From assembly GCA_017304655.1 (NCBI GenBank), contig JAFKLY010000005.1, positions 186,001 to 250,000 of the forward strand: a DNA stretch of 64,000 nucleotides. The letters run 5' to 3'. The notes below the pieces were generated by a model that ran no database searches, had not been told where the DNA came from, and worked only from the letters and a program-made list of their open reading frames with translations. Source of the stretch: Sphingomonas sp. (GTDB taxonomy: Bacteria; Pseudomonadota; Alphaproteobacteria; Sphingomonadales; Sphingomonadaceae). The number at the start of each line of letters is the position of its first letter. Position 1 is the stretch's first letter. Both the position numbers and the translations under genes were made by a program. Shown here one piece after another: positions 44,526 through 52,591 of this stretch.

Positions 44526-44604
44526 GTACGCGCTTCACCTGATTTGCGCACAGCGGGGTGCCCTGTTACCCATGCGGGGAAGACAGGGCGCGAGACGGGG
44601 ACGC

Positions 44605-45948
44605 ATGACCAACAAGCTAACAGTACAGATCGGCATCGGCATGGGCCTTGGCCTGCTGCTCGGGCTCATCCTCAATGCGAGCTTCGGCGCGGATCCGGAG
44701 CGCGCCAAGCAGGTGGCGGGCTATTTCCATCTGCTGGCCGACATCTTCCTGCATCTGATCAAGATGATCATCGCGCCGCTGGTCTTCGCCACCCTGGTCT
44801 CTGGCATCGCCCATATGCACGACAGTGCGACGCTGGGGCGCATTGGCGGGCGGGCGCTCGCCTGGTTCATCCTCGCGGCGCTCATCTCGCTGACGATCGG
44901 CATGATCTTCGCCAACCTGCTGCGGCCGGGTGACGGCATCGGCCTGGTTGCGCAGGGGCGCGACGCCGGTGTGGATACCACCGCGCTCAACCTCAAGGAT
45001 TTCGTGCTTCACGTCTTCCCGACCTCGATGGTTGACGCCATGGCGCAGAACAGCGTCCTTCAGATCGTCGTCTTTTCGCTGTTCATCGGTGTCGCGCTCA
45101 CCGCCATTGGTGATGTCGGCAAGCCGATCGTCACGCTGGTCGAGTCCATCGTCGAGTTGATGCTGCAGGTGACGAGCTATGTGATGCGCTTTGCGCCGGT
45201 CGCGGTGTTCGGCGCCATTGCCTCGGTCATCACCGAGCGCGGCCTGGGCGTGCTCGTCAATTTCGGCACGCTGCTCGGCTCCTTCTATCTTGCCTTGTTC
45301 ACGCTCTGGGCGGTGCTGGCACTGGTTGGCTATGCCTTCCTCGGCCGGCGCATGACGCACCTCATCAAGCAGATCCGCTCGCCGATGCTGATCGCTTTTT
45401 CCACCGCCTCCTCGGAAGCGGTCTATCCCAAGATGCTGGAGCAGCTCGACCGGTTCGGCGTGCCGCGCCGCATTTCCAGCTTCGTGCTGCCGCTGGGCTA
45501 CAGCTTCAACCTCGATGGCTCGATGATGTATGCGAGCTTCGCCACGCTGTTCATCGCCCAGGCTTATGGCATTGATCTGTCGATCGGCACGCAGATCACC
45601 ATCCTGCTCGTGCTCATGGTCACGTCCAAGGGCATTGCCGCCGTGCCCCGCGCCAGCCTCGTGGTGGTCGCAGCCACGCTCTCCCAGTTCAACCTGCCGG
45701 TCGAGGGCGTCGCCTTCGTGCTCGCGGTCGATCATTTCATGGACATGGGCCGCACCATGACCAACGTCATCGGCAATGCCATCGCCACCTCGGTCGTCAC
45801 CAAGTGGGAAGGCATGCTGGAGGTCGAGGAGCCGGAGGAGATCGAGCGGCCCAAGGCGCCGTCTCACACTGCCGCCGGCGGCATGGCGGGGCTGGAACTG
45901 GCGCAGGACATGCTCCAGGACGAACGCAGCAATCCCGAAAAGGGCTAG
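44605..45948 (+). CDS. Dicarboxylate/amino acid:cation symporter (DAACS)
   Basis: Inner-membrane symporter of 447 aa in the GltP/DctA family, importing glutamate, aspartate or C4-dicarboxylates with H+ or Na+. The serine-rich re-entrant loop (AFSTASSEAVYPKMLEQ), the FNLDGSMMYASFATLFIAQA segment and the substrate/cation helix (VDHFMDMGRTMTNVIGNAIA) are intact. The start MTNKLTVQIGIG is the first fitting the family; longer in-frame sequence upstream is not membrane-protein-like. A glutaminase gene lies close downstream, which favours glutamate as substrate; this is inference. Confidence 0.92.
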   Translation: MTNKLTVQIGIGMGLGLLLGLILNASFGADPERAKQVAGYFHLLADIFLHLIKMIIAPLVFATLVSGIAHMHDSATLGRIGGRALAWFILAALISLTIGMIFANLLRPGDGIGLVAQGRDAGVDTTALNLKDFVLHVFPTSMVDAMAQNSVLQIVVFSLFIGVALTAIGDVGKPIVTLVESIVELMLQVTSYVMRFAPVAVFGAIASVITERGLGVLVNFGTLLGSFYLALFTLWAVLALVGYAFLGRRMTHLIKQIRSPMLIAFSTASSEAVYPKMLEQLDRFGVPRRISSFVLPLGYSFNLDGSMMYASFATLFIAQAYGIDLSIGTQITILLVLMVTSKGIAAVPRASLVVVAATLSQFNLPVEGVAFVLAVDHFMDMGRTMTNVIGNAIATSVVTKWEGMLEVEEPEEIERPKAPSHTAAGGMAGLELAQDMLQDERSNPEKG

Positions 45949-45975
45949 CGTCAACCCGTGTCGTTGATCGATCGA

Positions 45976-45985
45976 GGTAGAGATG
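45976..45985 (+). repeat. Left 10-bp direct repeat flanking the metallopeptidase gene
   Basis: GGTAGAGATG, identical to 46764-46773. It contains the ribosome-binding region and start codon of the metallopeptidase gene. Confidence 0.55.
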
Positions 45986-46768
45986 CGATCGACTTTCAAT
46001 CCGATCAGACGAAACCGGAATATCGGCACGTCGAAACAAGGCCATGGTCAGCTCAATCGCCTGGTCGTGCCGGACGTCGCCATTGCTGGTGAACGTTGCA
46101 CCGCTTTGCTCAATGGTGCGCAAGTGCACAGGCCTATCATCAATGGCAGGCGTATTTCGCTTATTGTGGAAGAGAATAGCGGTGGCTGCATTCATGCCTG
46201 CACGGCGGAAGATGTGCAGGTTCTGCTGTCTCATGTCCCGCTTTCCGATTGGGAGGGCATAGCGCTCTTCGTCCTTCGGCAGCCAACCCGGAAGATAAGG
46301 GGCCTAAACCCCGCTTGGGGCCGCATGTATTATTATGCCGACGTGCGTATTCGTGGGAGCCGTGAGGCCTTCACAGGCCCGGCAATTTTCCTTGAAGCAA
46401 CACTGCCCGAAGCGCGCCTTACTTGGTCGACCTCGCTGGATCGCGAGGACGCGGAGGAACTGGACCGCCTAAGATTGGATGGTCACGAAGTTGAGAGAAG
46501 CGGTCGACGGCATGTGGTCTCGACGAATCCCGAGGCAACGCGCAAAACGCAACTCTATCGGACGTTGCTTCATGAGATCGGACATTGGGTTGATTGGCTG
46601 GAAAAGGTCGAACGGCCTGCCGAGCAAATGGATTTTAGCATTCTGTCGGAGCGCTACTTCGCAAGACCGAAAAGCGAGCGCGAGGCTTTCGCTCACCGTT
46701 ACGCGGCGTGCCTTCGCAAGCGCCTCGAAGAGGATCGCGTCATTCCGTTTCCAAAGATCATGGGGTAG
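45983..46768 (+). CDS. Putative zinc metallopeptidase (HExxH) of unknown family
   Basis: Protein of 261 aa with the zincin motif HEIGH (His197-Glu198, His201) inside [11 protein letters not shown]; a third ligand is not certain (several His and Glu residues follow, including EAFAHRYA). No signal peptide is evident; the N terminus is Arg/Asn-rich. Base composition and codon choice are visibly less GC-rich than both neighbours, for example ATT, TTG and GAA codons, pointing to transfer. It sits exactly between two copies of GGTAGAGATG, the second of which is the start region of the glutaminase gene. The substrate is unknown; toxin-linked or regulatory peptidases are possible. Confidence 0.72.
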   Translation: MRSTFNPIRRNRNIGTSKQGHGQLNRLVVPDVAIAGERCTALLNGAQVHRPIINGRRISLIVEENSGGCIHACTAEDVQVLLSHVPLSDWEGIALFVLRQPTRKIRGLNPAWGRMYYYADVRIRGSREAFTGPAIFLEATLPEARLTWSTSLDREDAEELDRLRLDGHEVERSGRRHVVSTNPEATRKTQLYRTLLHEIGHWVDWLEKVERPAEQMDFSILSERYFARPKSEREAFAHRYAACLRKRLEEDRVIPFPKIMG

Positions 46769-46773
46769 AGATG
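46764..46773 (+). repeat. Right 10-bp direct repeat flanking the metallopeptidase gene
   Basis: GGTAGAGATG containing the metallopeptidase stop (TAG) and the glutaminase start (ATG). It is identical to 45976-45985, 788 bases away. Confidence 0.55.
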
Positions 46774-47712
46774 AGTTCCTCGGCGTCCCTCCAGTCGATC
46801 GTCGACGAGATCGTGGCTGCCATGGCGGCGGAGACGGAGCGCGGCAAGGTCGCGACCTATATTCCCGGTCTCGCCTGCGTTTCGCCGGCGCATTTCGGCA
46901 TGGCGGTCATCACGGCCGATGGCGCGCTTGCGGCGGGTGGCGATGCGACCATGCCCTTCTCGATCCAGTCGGTGTCGAAAGTGTTCGCGCTCACCATGGC
47001 GCTCGGCAAGGTGGGCGATCAGCTCTGGCAGCGCGTGGGGCGCGAGCCGTCCGGCAATGCCTTCAACTCCATCGTCCAGCTGGAGGTGGAGCACGGCATT
47101 CCGCGCAATCCCTTCATCAATGCCGGAGCGCTGGTCGTGGCGGATGTCAATCTCTCCGGCCACATGCCGCGCGAATCGATCGGCGAGCTGATCCGCTTCA
47201 TCCGCTTCCTGGCCGATGACGAGACGATCGTGGTGGACGATGCCGTGGCGCGCGGCGAGGCGGAGACCGGTTATCGCAACATCGCGCTCGCCAATTACAT
47301 GCGGGCCTTCGGCAACATCCACAATGCCGTGGAGCTGGTGCTGGGCTGTTATTTCCATCAGTGCGCCATCGCCATGAGTTGTGTGCAGCTCGCCCGCGCC
47401 GGGCGCTTCCTGATGCTCGACGGGCGCCAGCCGGAGGGCGGGTGCGTGATCTCGCCGCGCCGCGCAAGGCGCATCAACGCGCTCATGCTCACCTGCGGCC
47501 ATTATGACGCGAGCGGCGATTTCGCGTTCCGCATCGGCATTCCCGGCAAGTCCGGCGTCGGCGGCGGCATCCTGGCGGTCGTGCCGGGCAAGGCCAGCAT
47601 CGCCGTCTGGTCGCCGGGCCTCAACGAAAGCGGCAATTCCCACCTCGGCACGCTGGCACTGGAGCGGCTGGCACAGGCCACCGGCTGGAGCGTCTTTTCC
47701 GCGCGGGCCTAG
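46771..47712 (+). CDS. glsA: Glutaminase
   Basis: Bacterial glutaminase of 313 aa (serine-dependent beta-lactamase-like fold) converting glutamine to glutamate and ammonia. The SxxK motif is S67-VSK70 ([13 protein letters not shown]). Family motifs include [36 protein letters not shown] and [14 protein letters not shown]. The start is two bases after the metallopeptidase stop; longer in-frame sequence upstream belongs to that gene. With the symporter upstream it suggests a glutamine/glutamate unit interrupted by the metallopeptidase. Confidence 0.95.
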   Translation: MSSSASLQSIVDEIVAAMAAETERGKVATYIPGLACVSPAHFGMAVITADGALAAGGDATMPFSIQSVSKVFALTMALGKVGDQLWQRVGREPSGNAFNSIVQLEVEHGIPRNPFINAGALVVADVNLSGHMPRESIGELIRFIRFLADDETIVVDDAVARGEAETGYRNIALANYMRAFGNIHNAVELVLGCYFHQCAIAMSCVQLARAGRFLMLDGRQPEGGCVISPRRARRINALMLTCGHYDASGDFAFRIGIPGKSGVGGGILAVVPGKASIAVWSPGLNESGNSHLGTLALERLAQATGWSVFSARA

Positions 47713-47791
47713 GGTGGGCGATGTTGATTTGATCAACGATTGTGTCTGTCCTCCCCTTGGCAATCCCGGCCCGCACTCCTAACTGGCCTCC

Positions 47792-49630
47792 ATGAAACCG
47801 GATGACACAGCCCAGCAAGACGCCACGCCCTCCGGTTGGGTGACGCTGCGGCGCTTCCTGCCGTATCTCTGGCCGGAGGGTGAACCGAAGCTCAAGGTCG
47901 GCATCGTCATCGCGCTGGTGCTCGTGCTGGTTGGCAAGGCCGTCACGCTCATCATGCCCTTTGCTTACAAGGGCATCATCGATGCGATGGGGCCGGGGAT
48001 GCAGGGGCACGCCCAGATCGCCCTCGCGCTGGTGCTGGCTTACGCCGGCGCGCGCTTCGGCGGGGTGCTGTCGGACAATCTGCGCAATGTCGCGTTCGAG
48101 CGGGTCGGGCGCAATGCGCAGCGGCTCGTCGCCGAGCAGGTGCTGCGCCACCTCCACAATCTCTCGCTGCGCTTCCACCTCAATCGCAAGACCGGCGGCG
48201 TCACCCGCGTCATCGAGCGCGGCACCTCGACCATCGACACGATGCTCTATTTCCTGCTGTTCAACATCGCCCCCACGGCGATCGAGCTGACGGCGGTCTG
48301 CATCATCTTCCAGGTCAAGTTCGGCTTCCCGCTGGTTGCCGCGACGCTGGTGATGGTCGCGCTCTATATCTTCTTCACGCAGAAAGTGACCGAGTGGCGC
48401 AACGCCTTGCGCCGCGAGATGGTGGACATGGATACCGGCGCGGTCGCCCATGCGGTCGACAGCCTGCTGAATTTCGAGACGGTCAAATATTTCAGCGCCG
48501 AAGAGCGGGAGGCGGAGCGCTATGGCGCGGCGCAGCGCCGCTACATGATTGCCGCGACCAAGAGCAACAACAGCCTCGCCCTGCTCAACATCGGCCAGGC
48601 CTTCATCACCAATCTGATGATGGGCGGCGCCATGGCCTTCACCGTCTGGGGCTGGAGCGTGGGCCGCTTCACGCCCGGTGACGTGGTGCTGGTCAATGCC
48701 CTGCTCATGCAGCTGTTCCGCCCGCTCGATCTGCTCGGCATGGTCTATCGCACCATTCGCCAGGGGCTGATCGACATGGAGGCGATGTTCAAGCTGATCG
48801 ACACCGAGACTGAGATCATGGACAAGCCCGGTGCGCCCCCGCTCGTCGTGCACGCGGGCGAGGTGCGCTTCGAGGATGTGGTGTTCAGCTACGATCCCGA
48901 GCGGACGATCCTCAAGGGCGTGAGCTTCACCGTCGCGCCGGGCGAGACGCTGGCCATCGTCGGCCACAGCGGCGCCGGCAAGTCGACCATCGCGCGCCTG
49001 CTCTTCCGCTTCTATGATATTCAGGGCGGCCGCATTCTCATCGACGGGCAGGACATCGCGCAGGTCCAGCAGGCCTCGCTGCGCGCCGCCATCGGCATCG
49101 TGCCGCAGGACATGGTGCTGTTCAACGACACCATCGGCTACAATATCGGCTATGGCCGGGATGGCGCGACGCAGGCGCAGATCGAGGCAGGCGCGCGCGG
49201 CGCGGCGATCGATCAGTTCATCGCCGCCCAGCCGCTGGGGTACGAGACGCGCGTGGGCGAGCGGGGTTTGAAGCTCTCCGGCGGCGAGAAGCAGCGCGTC
49301 GCCATCGCGCGCACGTTGGTCAAGGATCCGCCGATCCTGATCCTCGACGAAGCGACCAGTGCGCTCGACAGCCGCACCGAGGCCGCGATCCAGGGCGTGC
49401 TGGACGACGTGGCGGCCCGGCGCACCACCATCATCGTGGCGCATCGCCTCTCCACCATCGTCCATGCCGATACCATCATCGTGATGGAGGATGGCCGCGT
49501 GGTCGAGCAGGGCACGCACGCCGCGCTGCTCGCGCTGGGCGGTCATTATGCAGCCATGTGGGCACGTCAGGCTGCCGAGCGGATGAACCCGGAGGCGAGC
49601 GCCGCAACGCTGGAAGACGCAGCGGAATAG
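47792..49630 (+). CDS. ABC exporter, Atm1/HMT1-like half transporter
   Basis: Half-size ABC transporter of 612 aa with an N-terminal six-helix membrane domain and a C-terminal ATPase. Atm1-family landmarks are visible: LRFHLNRKTGGVTRVIERGT, the SLLNFETVKYFSAEERE loop, and in the ATPase Walker A GHSGAGKST, signature LSGGEKQRVAIART and Walker B ILILDEATSALDS. Members export glutathione-linked or heavy-metal conjugates and connect to Fe-S metabolism. It is not in an operon with the glutaminase, 79 bases away. Confidence 0.93.
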   Translation: MKPDDTAQQDATPSGWVTLRRFLPYLWPEGEPKLKVGIVIALVLVLVGKAVTLIMPFAYKGIIDAMGPGMQGHAQIALALVLAYAGARFGGVLSDNLRNVAFERVGRNAQRLVAEQVLRHLHNLSLRFHLNRKTGGVTRVIERGTSTIDTMLYFLLFNIAPTAIELTAVCIIFQVKFGFPLVAATLVMVALYIFFTQKVTEWRNALRREMVDMDTGAVAHAVDSLLNFETVKYFSAEEREAERYGAAQRRYMIAATKSNNSLALLNIGQAFITNLMMGGAMAFTVWGWSVGRFTPGDVVLVNALLMQLFRPLDLLGMVYRTIRQGLIDMEAMFKLIDTETEIMDKPGAPPLVVHAGEVRFEDVVFSYDPERTILKGVSFTVAPGETLAIVGHSGAGKSTIARLLFRFYDIQGGRILIDGQDIAQVQQASLRAAIGIVPQDMVLFNDTIGYNIGYGRDGATQAQIEAGARGAAIDQFIAAQPLGYETRVGERGLKLSGGEKQRVAIARTLVKDPPILILDEATSALDSRTEAAIQGVLDDVAARRTTIIVAHRLSTIVHADTIIVMEDGRVVEQGTHAALLALGGHYAAMWARQAAERMNPEASAATLEDAAE

Positions 49631-49804
49631 CTCCTCCGCGCCCCATGCAATTCCCTTCGGAAAAGCGCCGTTCCGTGCGATAGTCGCGGCCGGTCATCCT
49701 CGCGACTCAACAGGGGCGCAGCGCGTTGGCCCGGGCGACATTCGGCCGCCTTGGCGAGTGATCGGACGGACTGGCCCATGGGCCAGGATGTGAGGGGATG
49801 TTCT

Positions 49805-50254
49805 ATGAAAATGGCGATTCTCAAGGCGCTGGCGCTTGCCTGCGCACCCGTGGTGCTTGCCCAGGCCGTGCCTGCAGCGGCCCAAAGCTATCCAACCGAC
49901 CCCGGCGATTTCTGGGACGTTACCGGCATCGAGATGCTCGATGGCGGCGATCTGCAATATCTCCAGTGGCTGGCGAGCGAGTGGAAGAAGGAGCAGGAGT
50001 TCGCCAAGTCCAAGGGCTGGATCAAGAGCTATCACGTGCTCTCCAATCTCTATCCGCGCAGTGGCGAGGCGGACCTGTATCTCGTCATCATCTATGCCGA
50101 TTTCCCCAACGCCAAGACGATGCTGGAGCAGCGCAAGGCCTATATGGAGTGGCAATCCAAGTCGCTCGACCAGCTCAACAAGGAGAACGGGAATCGCGCC
50201 TCGTTCCGCAAGGTGCTGAGCAGCGAATTCCTGCAGGAGATGATCCTTAAGTGA
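49805..50254 (+). CDS. Secreted hypothetical protein
   Basis: Protein of 149 aa with a signal peptide (KALALACAPVVLAQAVPAAA) and a mature part beginning QSYPTDPGDFWDVTGIEMLD. The mature domain is helical and charged, with GDLQYLQWLASEWKKEQEFA and EADLYLVIIYADFPNA. The fold recalls small ferredoxin-like or dimeric alpha/beta-barrel domains, but I do not recognise the family. GAGGGG 8 bases upstream sets ATG 49805. Confidence 0.7.
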   Translation: MKMAILKALALACAPVVLAQAVPAAAQSYPTDPGDFWDVTGIEMLDGGDLQYLQWLASEWKKEQEFAKSKGWIKSYHVLSNLYPRSGEADLYLVIIYADFPNAKTMLEQRKAYMEWQSKSLDQLNKENGNRASFRKVLSSEFLQEMILK

Positions 50255-50397
50255 CGGCGCCGGCGCGGTGACGGGATCGTCATCGCGCCAGTTCCTGGGT
50301 GGCGTGGACAAGTTCCGTGGTTCGGAATTGGCTGCTATTCAGCCATTTCGTCCGGAAGCGGACTGTCCGGATACGACGACTTTGCGGACGCTCATAC

Positions 50398-50537
50398 AGC
50401 CCTCTCCCGCCTTCGCGGGAGAGGGAGGGGCCCGGCGCGAAGCGCTGGGAGGGTGAGGGTCTTTCTGGGGTGCACGGCCGAAGATTTAAGTAGAAAGACC
50501 CTCACCCAACCCTCTCCCGCGAAAGCGGGAGAGGGCT
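50398..50537. repeat. 140-bp palindromic intergenic element (REP/MITE-like)
   Basis: Ends are perfect 13-bp inverted repeats AGCCCTCTCCCGC / GCGGGAGAGGGCT, each also part of a small hairpin. An inner perfect 16-bp inverted pair GGGTGAGGGTCTTTCT (50451-50466) and its complement (50492-50507) brackets the centre. Elements of this CCCTCTCCCGC type are, to my knowledge, common between genes in several proteobacteria. No open reading frame or transposase is inside. Confidence 0.75.
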
Positions 50538-50711
50538 AAAGGAAGGCGTCAGCTTCCCACTCCATCCCGGCCATCGGTCGCGGGTTCCGGACCGCTTAAT
50601 AGCGGACAATCCGTGCGAGCGGAATTTGTCCACGCGGCCCAGGGGCCTCGTCTGCTTCAGCGCATGTCAGCGCATAAGGCGGGGGTAAGCGCGACGATCG
50701 TGCTGCCGTTC

Positions 50712-50919
50712 CCCCTGTCCTACAGCCCGTGCGCCATGGCAGATCGGTCGCAACACGGCTCATTGTCATGGAGGCTGTTTGATGGACCCGGCAGCACAGG
50801 CTTGGCGGAACCCGCTCACGCGTGCGTCTCATCGGCGCTCTGCGAAAGGTCAGGGAGCGGAAGTTCACGCCCCCGTGTCGTGAACTTCGTGAACTTCCGG
50901 CGTCCGGCGCGCTGTTGGA
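50712..50919. repeat. Bipartite dispersed repeat, copy 1
   Basis: Block A (50712-50741) is CCCCTGTCCTACA, 7 bases, CGCCATGGCA. Block B (50856-50919) is 64 bases containing the tandem GTGAACTTC-GTGAACTTC and a GGAAGTTCAC/GTGAACTTCC inverted pair. The same two blocks recur at 59614-59859: block A with an identical 7-base spacer length and block B with 61 of 64 bases identical. The sequence between the blocks differs. Block B ends 44 bases after the L,D-transpeptidase stop. Confidence 0.75.
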
Positions 50920-50963
50920 GGGGACCGGATGCGATTTGCTCCAGCGCTGACCGTCGATCGGCT

Positions 50964-51503
50964 CTAGCTGATTCGCATCACCATGCCCGGCCGCAGCAGC
51001 GGCAGGATGGCGCGCATCGGTTCCGGAGCGATCGCCACGCAGCCTTCGGTGGCGTTGGGCGCGCCCTCCGCGCCGATGACCCACTGATGGAAGAAGATCG
51101 CGCTGCCCAGGCCGGGCTGCGGCGGCGTGTCGTTATGGCCGAGCACCACGATCACGTCATAAGCCTGATCGTCCCGCGCCAGCCGCTCGTGGCTGGTCGG
51201 ACGGGGCACATGCACCGGGCGATTATAGGCTGGGTCAGCCGCGTCATCGCTCCAGCCGTCGTCTGGCCGGATCCAGCGCCAGGGCAGCAGGAGCGGCCCG
51301 GTGAGGTCGGTTAGCGCGATCCGGTCCGGTCGCAGCAGCACGCCGCGCACGGGCCAATCGCCGGTCGGCGTCGCGCCGTCGCCCTCGCGCTTGTCGGTCG
51401 CCGGGATGGCGCCGCTCTTGCCGATGGCGCAGGGGCAGAACAGCCCGTCCAGCGCCAGCACGCGGTGGCGCGTGTCGACGTGGATCACATCGCGGCTGAA
51501 CAT
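50964..51503 (-). CDS. L,D-transpeptidase-like protein (YkuD fold)
   Basis: Protein of 179 aa in the ErfK/YkuD family, forming 3-3 crosslinks or trimming peptidoglycan peptides. The catalytic region shows HNDTPPQPGLGSAIFFHQW and the cysteine motif TEGCVAI, in which the usual SxGC serine is replaced by Thr. No signal peptide or lipobox is visible: the protein starts MFSRDVIHVDTRHRVLALDG, so export is unexplained. The start is set by the family domain; an upstream in-frame extension lies inside the ribA gene. ribA is 10 bases upstream on the same strand. A dispersed repeat lies just downstream. Confidence 0.82.
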   Translation of the reverse strand: MFSRDVIHVDTRHRVLALDGLFCPCAIGKSGAIPATDKREGDGATPTGDWPVRGVLLRPDRIALTDLTGPLLLPWRWIRPDDGWSDDAADPAYNRPVHVPRPTSHERLARDDQAYDVIVVLGHNDTPPQPGLGSAIFFHQWVIGAEGAPNATEGCVAIAPEPMRAILPLLRPGMVMRIS

Positions 51504-51513
51504 CGTGCCGCGA

Positions 51514-52578
51514 TCACAGATCGTGCCCCGTCCGGTCGCGCTTGGTAGCCAGATAGCGCTCGTTGTGCGGATTGCTCGGCAGCGCCAGCGGCAGTCGCTC
51601 GACCACCCGAATGCCCTCGCTCTCCAGCCCGGCCACCTTGGCCGGATTGTTGGTGAGCAGGCGCACCTTGTCGATGCCGAGCAGGTCCAGCATCCGCGCC
51701 GCCACGCCAAAGTCACGCGCGTCGATGGCGAAGCCCAGCCGCACATTGGCGTCGACCGTGTCGAAGCCCTGGTCCTGCAGTTGATAGGCCCGCAGCTTGT
51801 TGATGAGGCCGATGCCGCGTCCCTCCTGCCGCAGATACAGCAGCACGCCCCATTGCGCCTCGGCGATGTCGTGCAGCGCGCCGTGCAGTTGCGGGCCGCA
51901 ATCGCATTTGAGCGAGCCGAGCACATCGCCGGTCAGGCATTCGCTGTGCAGGCGCACGACCGGCGCGCTGCCGTCGTGGCTGCCGAGGATGAGCGCGACA
52001 TGCTCGCGCGGGTCCTCGGGCGAGCGGAAGGCGACGATCTCGGCGTCCACTTTCGCTTCCACCGGCAGGCGCGCCCGCGCGGCAATGGCGAGGCGTTTGG
52101 GGTCGGCAAAGGTTGCTACGTCCTCGACCGTGCAAGTGACGTCGGCCGCTGCGTCGTCGGCGCCGACAAAGAAGGCCGGAAGCAGCCCGGCGAGGCGGGC
52201 GAGCAGCAGGGCCGTGGCGGCTGCCTCCGCATGGCGCAGGGGGAGGGCACGGAACGGCCCCTTGAACGGTGTGGCTAGGTCCGTGACCGGATCGGCAATC
52301 GCCATCGCTGCAGCCGGTCCATCGATCCAGCGCTCCCGCGCGATCAGCACCGGCGCCTGCGGATCGGCCGCCGCCAGCTGGTTGGCGAGCTTCAGCGTCA
52401 CGGCGCGGGCTGAGGAGAGCAGCAGTGGTGCCATGCCTTGCGGATCGAAGGCGGCGAGGCTTTGCGGATTGGCGCCTTCGACCGGCAGCAGCGTCAGCGC
52501 GCCATCCTGTCCGCTGAGCCGGATCGGCCAGCCCCGGCGCAGCGCGTCGATCGCGCGGGCGGCCGCACGGCTATCCAC
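51514..52578 (-). CDS. ribA: GTP cyclohydrolase II with extra N-terminal domain
   Basis: RibA, 354 aa, opens the imidazole ring of GTP, the first step of riboflavin synthesis. The C-terminal catalytic domain (about 160-354) has the zinc cysteines HSECLTGDVLGSLKCDCG, the active loop YLRQEGRGIGLINKLRAY and LLTNNPAKVAGLE. Stand-alone RibA is about 200 aa; the first 150 residues (DALRRGWPIRLSGQDG onward) resemble no active DHBP synthase, though a degenerate RibB-like origin is possible. The L,D-transpeptidase gene follows on the same strand. Confidence 0.93.
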   Translation of the reverse strand: MDSRAAARAIDALRRGWPIRLSGQDGALTLLPVEGANPQSLAAFDPQGMAPLLLSSARAVTLKLANQLAAADPQAPVLIARERWIDGPAAAMAIADPVTDLATPFKGPFRALPLRHAEAAATALLLARLAGLLPAFFVGADDAAADVTCTVEDVATFADPKRLAIAARARLPVEAKVDAEIVAFRSPEDPREHVALILGSHDGSAPVVRLHSECLTGDVLGSLKCDCGPQLHGALHDIAEAQWGVLLYLRQEGRGIGLINKLRAYQLQDQGFDTVDANVRLGFAIDARDFGVAARMLDLLGIDKVRLLTNNPAKVAGLESEGIRVVERLPLALPSNPHNERYLATKRDRTGHDL

Positions 52579-52591
52579 TAGCCGTGACCCA

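Larger units (their letters stand above)
44258..44604. other. Intergenic region before the symporter gene
   Basis: About 350 bases with no convincing gene. A GC-rich 5' part is followed by two adjacent hairpins and a T-run (44463-44525). The T-run ends 80 bases before the symporter ATG. It could be simply the terminator of the preceding operon, or a leader or small RNA. Confidence 0.45.
50255..50963. other. Long intergenic region with repeats
   Basis: About 710 bases with no convincing gene. It contains the 140-bp palindromic element (50398-50537) and copy 1 of the bipartite dispersed repeat (50712-50919). Confidence 0.55.

Noticed and set aside
50255..50963. CRISPR-like look of the repeated CCCTCTCCCGC/GCGGGAGAGGG blocks
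   Set aside because: The repeats are inverted, not regularly spaced direct repeats with spacers, and no cas genes are in the window.
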